This document shows positions 21,666-32,595 of a stretch of 64,000 bases of DNA, one piece after another. A model generated the notes under the pieces. It searched no databases, was not told the DNA's origin, and saw nothing but the letters and a program-made list of their open reading frames with translations. The stretch is from Cryptomeria japonica. Its lineage: Eukaryota > Streptophyta > Pinopsida > Cupressales > Cupressaceae. Location of the stretch: contig NC_081407.1 in NCBI RefSeq assembly GCF_030272615.1, positions 380,825,179-380,889,178 of the forward strand, given 5' to 3'. The position numbers were made by a program, and so were the translations under genes. Position 1 is the first letter of the stretch, and each line of letters starts with the position of its first letter.

Positions 21666-22890
21666 TGTTAGACTTGTGTGAATATTGTTGTCATTGATGT
21701 CAAACCAGCTATCTGATTTGGACCGGACCGTGTATGTGGCTCGGATTGATCTGGATATTGGTGCAGAAGTTGTGCACAGTCAACATATGCAGTTCTCTTG
21801 TTATGGACAAATGTTGTTGTTGTGGTCAGATGTTATGATGCAGTATGGTGGAGGTAATGTGATGTATAAATCTCTGGAAGATCCTTGTTCTAGAATTTTG
21901 AGTTCTCATTGATCTCGATATCAGTTATGTGTCCCAGTATTAGCTACTTTGGTCAATGTCAGTAATATCTCTTTGAGTTTCATGTTGTGGTATCCTTGGT
22001 ATGCGTGGAGTCTATAATTTGGACATATTGCGCTTAATCTTGTAATAATGGGTCGGTATTCTTGGGTTCGGATGACCCTGCCCCATTCTAGTAATCTCGG
22101 TATATGCATTGGTGAATGAAGTATGTAAAAAGGAAGCATGTAGAAATCTTGTAGAGGTCAACATGATTGTCTTGATAACATTTTGGGCTTGGCCGACACA
22201 CTACTTTGTATTTGTATCCTCTAGTGTATATATGTACATATACATATGTAGTAGTATGAGCATGGTATAAAGGTGTCTGTGAGAAAGAGATTAAGGAAGT
22301 ACATGTGATATGCAAAAGATAGTTAGAAGCAGAGGTAGCAGTGTGCAAAGTTTGAGTTGCAGACAATGAAGACAAATAGTGTTGCAATGGTGTAGTAGTC
22401 CTTCACCAAACCTATTGCATGACAATTGTACAAAAATCTCTCACCGGATCTATTGTAGAGTTTGTGAATTGTAATCTGAGCTTAATCCTAGAATTGATCA
22501 CATGCATTTGGAGATGCAATCCTTTTTATTTCAACCTCTTTTGTTATAGTGAGCATTCCAACAATTAGTCGTGTCTTTGTATCTTTGCAGTGAGCATTTT
22601 GACAGTGAGATGCTTTTGTAATCTGGCAGTAAGCCACCAAGAAGTGAGCCATCACTATTGTAAACACCATATAACTAGTTATATTCTCCTAAGAGTTAAC
22701 ACTCTATGGTTTTTCCCATTTGGGTTTCATGTATAAAATTCAGTGTTTATCTTGTGGTTTTGTTCTCCATGTTTATTCTCCATGTGTTGTTTTATATCAG
22801 TTAAGTTTGTTTAATATTTCAGTGGAAGATTAAAGTTAGAAGAAAGTTTTAAATTTATGGGAATACTAATTTACCCCCCCTCTCAATGTT
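21666..22890 (+). repeat. 5' LTR of the non-autonomous element
   Basis: Starts TGTTAGACTTGTGTG. Near its end are the TTTTTCCCATTTGGGTTTC motif and ACCCCCCCTCTCAATG. It aligns with 23886-25012. Confidence 0.82.
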
Positions 22891-23872
22891 GGTTGACAAT
22901 TAGAAGAAAGCTGGAGAATTAGATGATGAATCTAATTTGCTGAATTGGTTGACAATTTGGTTGATTTCAGTCGAGTTAGATAGAATTGAAAGCATTCTAT
23001 TAAAGCATTTGATCCAGAACAACGCAAGCCTTGAAGATATCAGCAATTTGCTTTTGAAATCCTTGAAAGAAGTTCTAAAAGAGATTCTCTAAGTAGTCAG
23101 TTGAGGAAAAAGGTTTGGATATGCAAAATTTGTTGAATGAATGTGTTTATGCACAAAAGATCTTATCAACATGTATTGAGGAATTGAGGCACTATATCCG
23201 CAGTGCTAGCAGAGTCTATAGGTATTGTATCTCTTGGTTGACAACTGCAGTGAAGCACAAAAGCAAGATTCATGCTATTAAGGATGAGTAACAAATCTAG
23301 GCAAATCTTTTAATTTTCTGAATGATAAGGATGGTGAGCAGAGGAAAAGAATTAACTCTCTTCAAGATGAGCTCCTATTGCTACAAAGGTAGAAAGAAGA
23401 CTTTTTGTAAACATGTTTTGGAAGGTAAAGGAGATTGTTGAGGATAATTTGAAGCATTTTTTAGCGTTGCTTAGGAATGCAGTTGAGTATGAGCAAAACC
23501 CATCTACTCCAGATAGTTTTTTCTCATGCAACCGATCTGTTGGTGGAGTGTGAAAGTATTTCAGTTAGCATTAAACTAGCCATACATTCTTGGGAATTTC
23601 TTCTTTCTGATATGAAGGATAATACAAGTTTATCTTTCTGAAAAAGAGTAGCTGAAGGTTCTTGTGTGATATTCAAGTTTTGACATTTTTCTAGTTGTAT
23701 ATATTATGTCCTTTTTTTCCTTTTTTTCCTTTTCTTTCTTTCATCAAAAGGAATCCTTTGTCCTTGATGTCAAAAGGCGAAGAAAGGAATGTGGTTTCTT
23801 GGATTTGAGGAGTTGCAAGAGTAAGGGGGAGTTGTACGTAGTTAAGCTTTGGATATGTTTTGCCATCAATGA

Positions 23873-23882
23873 CAAAGGGGTA
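23873..23882 (+). promoter_or_regulatory. Polypurine tract of the non-autonomous LTR element
   Basis: CAAAGGGGTA lies three bases before the 3' LTR start; this is where second-strand DNA synthesis is primed. Confidence 0.7.
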
Positions 23883-23885
23883 GAT

Positions 23886-25012
23886 TGTTAGACTTTTTTG
23901 AATATTGTTGTCATTGATGTCAAACTAGCTATCCAGTTTGGACCAGACAATGTATGTGGCCCAGATTGATCCAAATATTGGTCTGGATGTTGTACGCAGT
24001 TGGTATGTGTAGTTCTTTTGTTATGGACAAAAGTTGTTGTGGTCAGACATTATGATGTAGTATGATGGAGGTAATGTGATGTGGAAATATTTGGAAGATC
24101 CTTGTTCCAAAATTTTGAGTTCATTTTGAGTTCTCATTGATCCTGGTATCAGTTATGTGTCTTAGTATTAGCTGCTTTGGTTAATGAAAGTAATATCTCT
24201 TTGAATTTTGTGTTGCGGTATCCTTGGTATGCGTGGAGTCTATTATTTGGAGATATTGTGCTCAATCTTGTAATAATGGCTTTGTATTCTTGGGTCCGGA
24301 TGACCTTTCCCCATTTCGGTAATCTTGGTATATGCATTGGCCAATGAAGTATGTGAAAAGGAAGTATGCAGAAATCTTGTAGAGGCCAACATTAGTGTCC
24401 TGATAATGTGTTGGGATTGGCCAACACATTATTTTATATTTGTGTCCCTTGGTTTATGTATATACATATACATATGTAGGAGTATGAGCATGGTATGAAC
24501 ATGTGTGTGAGAAAGAGATTGAGTAAGTACATGTGACATGTGAAATAGAGTTAGCATCGAAGGAAGCATTGTGCAAAGTGTGAGTTACAGACAACAAAGA
24601 TATAGTGTTGCAATAGTCCTTCACCGGACCTGTTGTAGGACAGTTGTACAGAGATCTCTAACCAGATCTATTGTAGAGTTTGTGAATTGTAATCTGAGCT
24701 TAATCCTAGAACTAATCACATGCATTTGGAGATGCAATCCTTTTCAGTTCAACCTTTTCTGTTGTAGTGATCATTCTGGCAGTTAGCCATGTCTTTTTAT
24801 CTTTGTAGTGAGCAGTCCAATAGTGAGTCACTTTTGTAATCTGACAGTAAGCCACCCGACAGGGGTTGTTTTCTCCATGTTTATTCTACATTTGTTGTTT
24901 TATATCAGTTAAGTTTGTTTGATATTTTAGTGGAAGATTAAAGTTAGAAGAAAGTTTTAAATTAGCGGGAATACTGATTCACCCCCCCTCTTAGTATTCA
25001 AGTGCTTTCAAC
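23886..25012 (+). repeat. 3' LTR of the non-autonomous element
   Basis: Starts TGTTAGACTTTTTTG. It lacks about 120 bp that the 5' LTR has after GCCACC (near 24857), including the CCCATTTGGG motif. Confidence 0.82.
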
Positions 25013-25590
25013 CTAATCATCAAACTATGTAGTAGTAGTTTAAACTTGACATTAAATGCATTCATTCTAATGGAATCTACAAACATTCACTACATCAATC
25101 ATTAGGTGTTATATAATAAATTGAGGGTTTAGGGTTTGTAATTTTAGTTTGAGGTCGAAAATTAGGGTTTAGCCTAAAATAATTTAGGCTAAAAACATCA
25201 ACTAAAATTTAAATGTAGTTAACTCCAAGTGAACTACCATCCACTTGAGTTAAAAGTTTTAACTCGCATAGATTAGGATTTTTATGGGGATTAGAGTTTA
25301 TCTTCCAATTCCCTGATATGCTTGGTCTTACAAAATGTCTTGATGTAGATCACAATTAAGAGTTTTTTTTTGTGAAGATATTCCAATGGATCCCAATTTT
25401 TATTTCATCCCATGATCCCACACGAGGTTATAAATCAATAATTGAATGATGTCTTTAACTAATATTTAAAAATTCAATTCAATATAATATTGAGTTTAAG
25501 GAATTAAAAATATTTATAAATTTTATGATTTTATAAATGTATAACATAGTCATAATCATATTCCATGACAAATTTAAACCAAATCAAATG
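25013..25590. other. AT-rich intergenic DNA with two hairpins
   Basis: No gene is seen. Inverted repeats are at 25168-25193 (perfect 11-bp arms, TTTAGCCTAAA) and 25219-25253 (TTAACTC-AAGTG arms with one bulge). Confidence 0.6.
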
Positions 25591-25599
25591 ATTTTAGGT

Positions 25600-28500
25600 A
25601 CAAGAGAGTAACCCAAGCCCATGTTATGCTTGTAAGAGATTGGAGAGATGGGTACTTTTCTTCCTTTCTCTTGTGGTCCAAGACCATGTCCTTTGTAACC
25701 CATCTTGTCTATCATAACAGATGCCTTTGGATACATTTGTTTAGGTATGTTTGTTGGTGCCTCATCTTCTTATCGGTATATCCAAGAAGTAACATTAGTT
25801 TCCAAGCTCTCTTCTTCAAGTGGACACCATTGCTGAAAGGTAGTTTTCTTGTGGTTCTTGATTTCCTTCGGCTTTCCATATGACTTAGGAGAGGGTGGGA
25901 GTTGACCCACATAGAGAAAATTTTGAAGGGTATACTCTCCATAGCCATTATCAATGAGCTTGACCTTGATCTTAGGTTGGGATGAAGTGGATGCGACATT
26001 GGATGGGTTGGCTAGAGGAGGTAGGAAGGTTGAGTTGAGTGGGAAATGGTAGGGATGCTTCCCTTTGAGAAGTTTGCAATATTGGAAGGGTTGCAGATCA
26101 AAGGGGATGGTATTCTCCCTACCATTGTAAGGGAATTTAAGGAATTGGTGATAGGTTGATGGAATAACTTAAATTGAGTGAATCCACAAATGACCAAGGA
26201 GAATATTTTATGGGAGATCAAGGTCCAAGACTCAACATGTAGTTTCCACCGTTGTAGGGACCACTTGAATAGGTAGAGTTATGGTGCCTTTGGGAACCCT
26301 TTCTGCATCATCATAGGCTTTAATTGTGATCTTTCCAGATGTGTCAACCAAATCATCAGAGATTTGCAGTTGTTTAATCAACTTGTATGTACAAAGGTTT
26401 AAGCCAGATCTGTCGTCTATGAGGACTCTCTTGATTTTATGCTTTTGTACAATAGCCTCATTATGGAGGGGTTTATTGTGGGATGGATCATTGGATGGTG
26501 CATCCTTGGATGTGAAAACAAGGTGATGTTGTGCAGTAAAGTTTTGTAAGGGCTTGGAATTGGACGACATTAATATTATCCAGGACACAAGACTCTAGAA
26601 GAGCTTGCTCAAGGATCTCTTTATGGATGGGTGATGTCTTAAGGAGTTCTAGGATAGAGATATGTGCAAGAGTCTTTCCAAGGTGATCCAGGATATAGTA
26701 GTGATGGGTGGATGACATGGGGGGTTGTGGAGGAGCTCCTTGAATGACACTCTCCCTCTTCCAGGTGGTAACATTACAGTCATTCTGAGGATAGGAGGTG
26801 GAAGGTGCGACACCTTGAATGACTTTTTTTTATTGAGAGGATCAATTTGATGATTGCATAGGAGGGACACCTTGGATGGTAACCCTGTGTCTATGAGGAG
26901 CAGAGGGGAGATCGACTGCTTGGATTGTGATAGTGTTGACATGGGTATCGATAGGTTCTATGCGACCTACCAAGGAGTCAAAGTCAGAGACGTAATTGGT
27001 ATAGTCATAATGAACTTCATGAGATGACGAGGCTTTCTCGTTACCATGCTTAGGAAAGCATTCCTGGTATATTTTGAGTTTATCATTTGAATTACTAGGC
27101 TTAGCAGTTGCAACCTCAATGTCACCCTTGTCAATTAGGTCCTTGATGTAGTTTTTTAGTTTCATACACGTGCGTGTATCATGACCATTAACACGATGGT
27201 AGTCATAATATTCATTCTTATTATACCATTGAGGTTTGGATTGATTTGCATCAAATGGGTGTGTTATGGGGAAGACAACTATGCCAGCCTTGACAAGTTT
27301 TTGGAAGATGACTTCAATGGGTTCAATGAGTGGGGTATACTCACGCTGGCACTGATTGTTGGAGTGAGGAGGTCAACCTTGGATGGAGACATTATTTTGA
27401 GGTTGAGATTGATTGTGGGGGTTGGATTGAGTTTTCAATAGATTGTTGGTGGTGGTGGGTTTGGAAGGGACATTTACAGTATGAACACGCTTGGTATTAG
27501 TGACTCCATTATTGACAAAAAATTTGTTTTTAGACCAATACTTAGGTTTGTCATTATATGAGGAGGAAACTCAATTAGATTTTTGATAATGTTTTAATGT
27601 TACTTTCTCTAGGAGGACATGCTCTAAGGCTAAGCCTTTCTTAGTGATTTGTTCAAAGGTGTCCAAGCATTGACAAGTCAAGGGTTTAGACAGTTCTAGT
27701 ACCAAGTTGCGTTGGAATAACTCAATTTAATATGACTCTGGTATATCCCAAGTAAACTTCTTGATAAGATGCCACCACCTTTGAAGGAAGTTGGTGAAGG
27801 TTTCTTCGGGCCTTTACTTTCTATTGCATAAGTTCATCATATAGGCATCATTATCAATATTGTAGGCATAATGGGATACAAACATCTCTACTAGGTCTGG
27901 AATGGACTTGATGGAGCCATGGGGTAAGGTGAAAAACCAAGATAGGGAATCACCACTAATACTTTTAGGGAAAAGTCTTCTAAGGTAGACATCACTATAG
28001 GAGACCTCTTGATAAAGGATGAAAAATTCTCGGACATGGTCTCTAAGGTCACCTTTACCTTTGTATTTCTCAAACTTGGGTATTTCAAAACTAGGAGGGT
28101 AAGGTGCAACTGAAATAGAAAGGTCATATGGACAAGGAAAGATTTATTGGAAGGTATAGGTCTTTTATTTGTCCCATCTTTGAAATTTTTGATAAGGTCC
28201 TTCATGTCCTGAATTTGTTTCAAAAGGTCGGATTGTTGATTGCGGACATTAGAGATATAATGACCCATGTTAGACCCTGGGATTTGGTTGGACATGGAAA
28301 AGATACTGCCACCACAACCAATATATTGATAAGAAGAATCTAGAGGCTGTGAAGTGTTTTGAGGGCGTGACTCACGAATGGTGCTAGTGGGAGGTAAGCT
28401 AGTGTTGATTTAATAGGTTGAGTTGTGAGGAGGTATGGATGAACTTGGAGGATTAGAGATGTTTGGTGGGATATATATCGAAGGTACAATGGTTGTGGGT

Positions 28501-28849
28501 GTGGATGTCGCAAGTGGTGGATGAAGAATGGGATCAAGGATAGATTTGTCTATGAGTTCACCTTCTGGTGGCTTGTCAATGATAGAGCGGTCAAAATCAG
28601 GGGGGCAACACATGCCCCTTGGGTGATAAGCTGAGCCACAAGATTATTGGGATTGTGTTTGAAAAATATTTCCATCATTTCTTGATTATAAGGGTTTTTT
28701 ATGAAGGATTGCACACACTGGGAAAGATCAGGTTGGTCAATGAGTTGGTCCTCTTTTCGTTGTGGATCTTGATTAAAGGGGTGACTAGTCTTAGGCATTT
28801 CATTACCCTCAGTGACCATCTTCACTTTTTGTGAGTGAGTCAAGACCAT
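25600..28849 (-). pseudogene. Ty3/Gypsy gag-protease remnant with G-patch, no RT
   Basis: Read from high to low coordinates: an N-terminal gag leader (28849 down), a retrotransposon gag core at about 28110-27715 (PYPPSFEIPKFEKYKGKGDL, then WFFTLP and FVSHYAYNID), a zinc-knuckle relic near 27200-27165 (YHRVNGHDTRTC; its first Cys is now Tyr), a retropepsin-like protease at about 26480-26200 (RVLIDDRSGLN where D-S/T-G is expected, later NILLGHLWIHS), and a G-patch (MGYKGHGLGP, about 25715-25640). The order matches plant Tat/Ogre-type elements. Coding stops about 25600, before reverse transcriptase, RNase H and integrase. Many stops and frameshifts and the broken protease triad show that it is inactive. 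The TSD and LTRs were not found. Confidence 0.85.
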
Positions 28850-31378
28850 ACATGGGTAACCTTAAAGATGAAAGTGACAAAAAGGAATTTGGAAGTAATT
28901 TGGATTTGATGAATAAGAGTGATGAAAGGACTTAACAAGATTTGGATTTGATTTGATTTGAATCAGATTGAAATTGATTTGGATGGTCCTCAGATTAGAA
29001 CAAGGTTGATTTTATTAAGATGACACCTTAGCCCTTGGATTAGGACTTAGATGGGGATTGACGATGTTGACAAAAAAGCAAGGTGAAAACCAAGCTAGGA
29101 AGAATCTAGACCTTTGGATTAGGTACAATTGATCAAACCTTCTTCTACTTAGGATAGACTTACATTCCTAATAAAAATAGGGCAAAAGGATTAGGGTTTT
29201 GATCAACCCAGATGATTTAGGCAAAATTTCTTGAGGGAGATTCTTTCCTGAGCACAAAATCCAATTGATGATTGATTAAAGATAAAGATCTAAATAACAC
29301 TTTCACAAAGTATTAATCTTAGAATGAGATTGATTGATTGATTAGATGATTTGATTGAAGGTTGGATGATTGATTGATTGGATTGATTAAGCTTGATGAT
29401 TGATTTATGTTAAGTCCTTAGAAAGGATGGCGATGATTATGGAAGAAAAGGAGATTGATTGAAGAAAAGAAATATGAGAAGAAGGGAGGCTACCTTAGAT
29501 GGACTAGTGACTCAATAATTGCTTTGAGGATGAGGTAAGCTGGACAAAGGGATGCAACCACTTCTATTAATGCCTTGAGATAAACCTAATCTTTGATGAA
29601 AAGCATGGGTTCTCAAAGGTTTCTCATCAAAATCTGCCATAACCATGAAGGTAATCATGAAAATGATGCAAAAAGGTTCTATGCTTCAGCAAGAGTTTGC
29701 GATTGATGTACAAAAATTTACGATGTTTGAGGAGTTGTTTGTAGCTAGGCTTCTTCTTCTTGACTTGGCAGTAAATGGACTTCTTGGGGTGTTTAAGGGA
29801 TTTGGTCTTATGGTGCATGAAATGAAACTAATTGCAAACTTGAATGGGGTGGGGACGTTGAAACAATGAGGCAAAGATGTCGAAGGATAGTTTTGAAAGG
29901 GCAGAGACACCGAAGGATAGTTTGACAATTTTAAGTGTTTTTTTTTGGATGAAGTTCAATCAAACTTGGTCAAATTTGGAAAATGTTTAGTCTTTTCTAC
30001 TCTTGGAAACAAAAAATCAGAGAATTAAGACACATTGTCCAATGACAACAATTTATAATAAGTGTGAAAGTGATCGGGAGCTTAGATTAGCCCAATGACA
30101 AAGTGAAAATGAAGACACATCAAACATACATCCTAGCTTGAAAAATGCAAACCATTAGATGGGCCTCTCACACAAAGAGATACCTATAACAAGTGGACAT
30201 ATAGAGATTCTGGTAGCACTAGATCTCCTCCACGACACTCACTTCTTGGGCATACCAAATTCTCTTACCCTGAAGATCCGAAGATCTTTTAACCAAGCGA
30301 TTCTTGTCTCATCTTGAGTGGGTACATGAGAGGTAACTTCGGGGTACGATACGCACTCCCTGCGCCACTAATGTAGGATTTTGGCTTACTAAAACAAGGT
30401 TCTTAGTACGAGACTCTCTTTCAGGCACCCATATATGATCTCTCCCATGGGAGGCTTTCTTCCTATAGAACACAAGTACCGGGGAGGTCAGCGTAGGTAG
30501 GAAATTGGTACCCGTCGTGAATACTTTCGTTGCACATGTTTTATATAGAGGCTGAGAGGTGACTTGGCTAAAAGTCCATTATCGCTTGGGTATATCCTCA
30601 CTAGCCTTATGGGCTTCTCGAGGGGATATACCCTCTACCTAAAAAATGAAAATTTGAGCATCGCTAACACTTTTCTCATGCACCCAACATCACAAAGATC
30701 ATGGGGAGAGGATAGTGTGTGTTAGCTATGGGACCACTCTACACATGTGCAAGTGCACAAAAACAAGATAGACAATGATTCTTTTTAGTCTCAAAGTCCC
30801 ATAAATATATGTTGTCTAATCTAAAATAAAAGAAAAATAAACTAAATCTAGTGGAAAAATATTTGTCTTTGGCAAGCGTGCTACAAAAAACTAGTTAGTA
30901 GTTTGATAAAAGTGGTTTTGGACACACGAGAATTCCTGCAAAACTCAAAATTTGATCAATATCCAAAAATTCTAACTACCCTGGTGCAGACGTCGAATGT
31001 CTACGCAGATGCCAAATGTCTGCACAGGTGCCGAAACACATTCTTTAGGAAACAGTTAATGCAAAAAGTTTGAAATTCAAATTTTTAAACATAGGCGTGG
31101 GAAAAATGGTTCAACAGAGATGTCATTACATAACGCATACACTAAATGTCTACGCATATGCCGAAGCGCTAATTCCCAAAAAAATCCTAATTAGCCTAAA
31201 AATATAAACTACTGTTGAAAATCATGTTATCCTCATTTTCGTTTTTCATTGAAATAGGACAACCCCTATGAATTTTTCATAATTCGCCCTCTTTTCCTTC
31301 ATAGTCAAGAAAGTGAGACATTTTGGCCATCTCACTTGTCATCGAATATGTGTTATTTGGTGTTGGAATTACCTCATT
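28850..31378 (-). other. Presumed 5' leader of the Gypsy remnant
   Basis: Non-coding. It holds GATTGATT-type simple repeats (about 28930-29000 and 29320-29410). A less AT-rich block at 30150-30760 has the look of a plant Gypsy leader (CTGACCTCCCCGGTAC on the minus strand). Degenerate repeats of the TCTACGCAGATGCCGAA type lie at about 30990-31170; a similar motif occurs near 44570. No LTR boundary could be set. Confidence 0.45.
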
Positions 31379-32595
31379 AAGTTAAAATTTTAAAATTTAA
31401 ACTTAAAATGTGAACTTCCCTATTTTGATGCGAAATCGGGTTTAAAATCTGATTTTGCATTCCTTTTGGTTGTTTAGTGTAAAATCATATTCTAAGTCCA
31501 ACTCTACACTTAGTAATCGATTTGAGTGTAAATCAGACCTATAGGTCCAATTTGCACCTTTTTGGTCATTTGAATGCATATCGAACCCATAAGTCCGATT
31601 TGCACTTTTAATATGCATGATTTTGTAATTAGTGATTTAGAGTTTGTTTTAAGTTGTGTTTCTTCACCCATTTATTTTCTAATTTGGCCTTAATCTTCTC
31701 ATTATTGCTTTCTTGGTGGATTGGGGAGCTTGATTTCTCATGTTTCTTTCTTTATTCATGGTATGTTAGTTTTTGTGTGAAATCGAATTTGAAACCCGAT
31801 ACATATCAAACCCAGTTTCATGATTCATGATGTGTATAACGGTAAGTGACCGGACTGTATGTCTGTCACACACCATGATACATTTCATGGTGTGGGGTGG
31901 GCATCCCTGTCATTTGGTTTTTTTTTTCCCCTTGTTTTATTGCTTATTGTAGTGATAGTTGGGTGGGGATATTACCCTGACCCACACCATAGTCAATGAC
32001 TATGGTGGTGATTGGGGTCATATCCCTAACCACCTCTTTTTACTTCCTTTCTCCGCAGACATGGTGGGAGGCTTTGTACCCCCGACACCCACCACTCTGC
32101 ACAATGATGGTGGTCAATGTTACAAATCCAACCACCATATGTTTTATCCAGTGCTTTTATTAAAGTGTCATGCGGGGTTTAAACCCCACCCGACACTAGT
32201 TTTGATTGTCCTTCCTTTTAAAAGTGTTGAGTGGGGTTTAAACCTCGCCCGACAACTTTTTGGCTTGTATTTGTTTGTTGAGTGTCGGTCGAGGTTTAAA
32301 CCCCGCCCGACACCCCCTTTGGAATTTCCTTTGTTACAAAGTGCAAATCAGAGTTATAACTATGATATGCACTTTTCTCATTTTGGTTTTATAGTGTATA
32401 TCAGAGTTACAACTCCGATTTGCACTATTATATGAGTTCTTCTACAATGCATTTCAGAGTTATAACTCCAATATACATTATCTTTTTTATATTGCTTTTT
32501 ATATCAAATGCAAATCAAACTTATAAGTCCAATATGCATTTGGTCCTGATTTCACTTGTTTAAGTGCAAATTAGACTTATAAGTCTGATTTGCAC
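31379..32595. repeat. Array of about 17 divergent palindromes at regular spacing
   Basis: Palindromes are at 31379-31404, 31428-31460, 31476-31510, 31526-31557, 31575-31604, 31774-31805 (weak), 31869-31894, 31966-32027, 32059-32142 (loose), 32164-32197, 32222-32258, 32282-32313, 32339-32374, 32391-32428, 32446-32479, 32506-32541 and 32564-32595. Most are 30-38 bp with centre TTATAA, TTTAAA or CTATAG. The best is the last, with half-site GTGCAAATTAGACTTA and 15 of 16 positions paired. Centres are 48-49 bp apart in units 2-5 and 52-62 bp apart in the last eight. Arm sequences differ between units (GGGGTTT/AAACCCC, GAGTTA/TAACTC, GACTTA/TAAGTC) while each unit still pairs with itself. The array ends 136 bp before the first ATG of the next long frame. 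Confidence 0.85.

Larger units (their letters stand above)
21666..25012 (+). mobile_element. Non-autonomous LTR retrotransposon without pol
   Basis: Two related LTRs surround about 1 kb of internal DNA. Both LTRs start TGTTAGACTT and end in the C-run and TCTYA motif common at plant Copia LTR ends. The internal part (22891-23885) has no gag, integrase or reverse transcriptase, only short coil-like coding scraps, and ends in a polypurine tract just before the 3' LTR. The element must have depended on another element's enzymes. The LTRs differ by many substitutions and a deletion, so the insertion is old. ACTTGACAT occurs just before the 5' LTR (21657-21665) and again at 25044-25052, but the exact 3' boundary is unclear. 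Confidence 0.82.

Noticed and set aside
31959-32435. 158-codon ORF overlapping the palindrome array
   Set aside because: Its residues simply follow the palindromes. The repeated FKPHPT-like pieces come from the hairpin arms, and no domain is present.
31379-32595. CRISPR array
   Set aside because: The regular spacing is similar, but the units are not near-identical direct repeats, there are no cas genes, and the surroundings are plant nuclear DNA.
31428-32595. MicroRNA precursor or bacterial-type terminator
   Set aside because: Arms of 13-19 bp with almost no loop are too short for a plant miRNA stem, and rho-independent terminators do not apply to nuclear DNA. A small-RNA source is left open only as a test.
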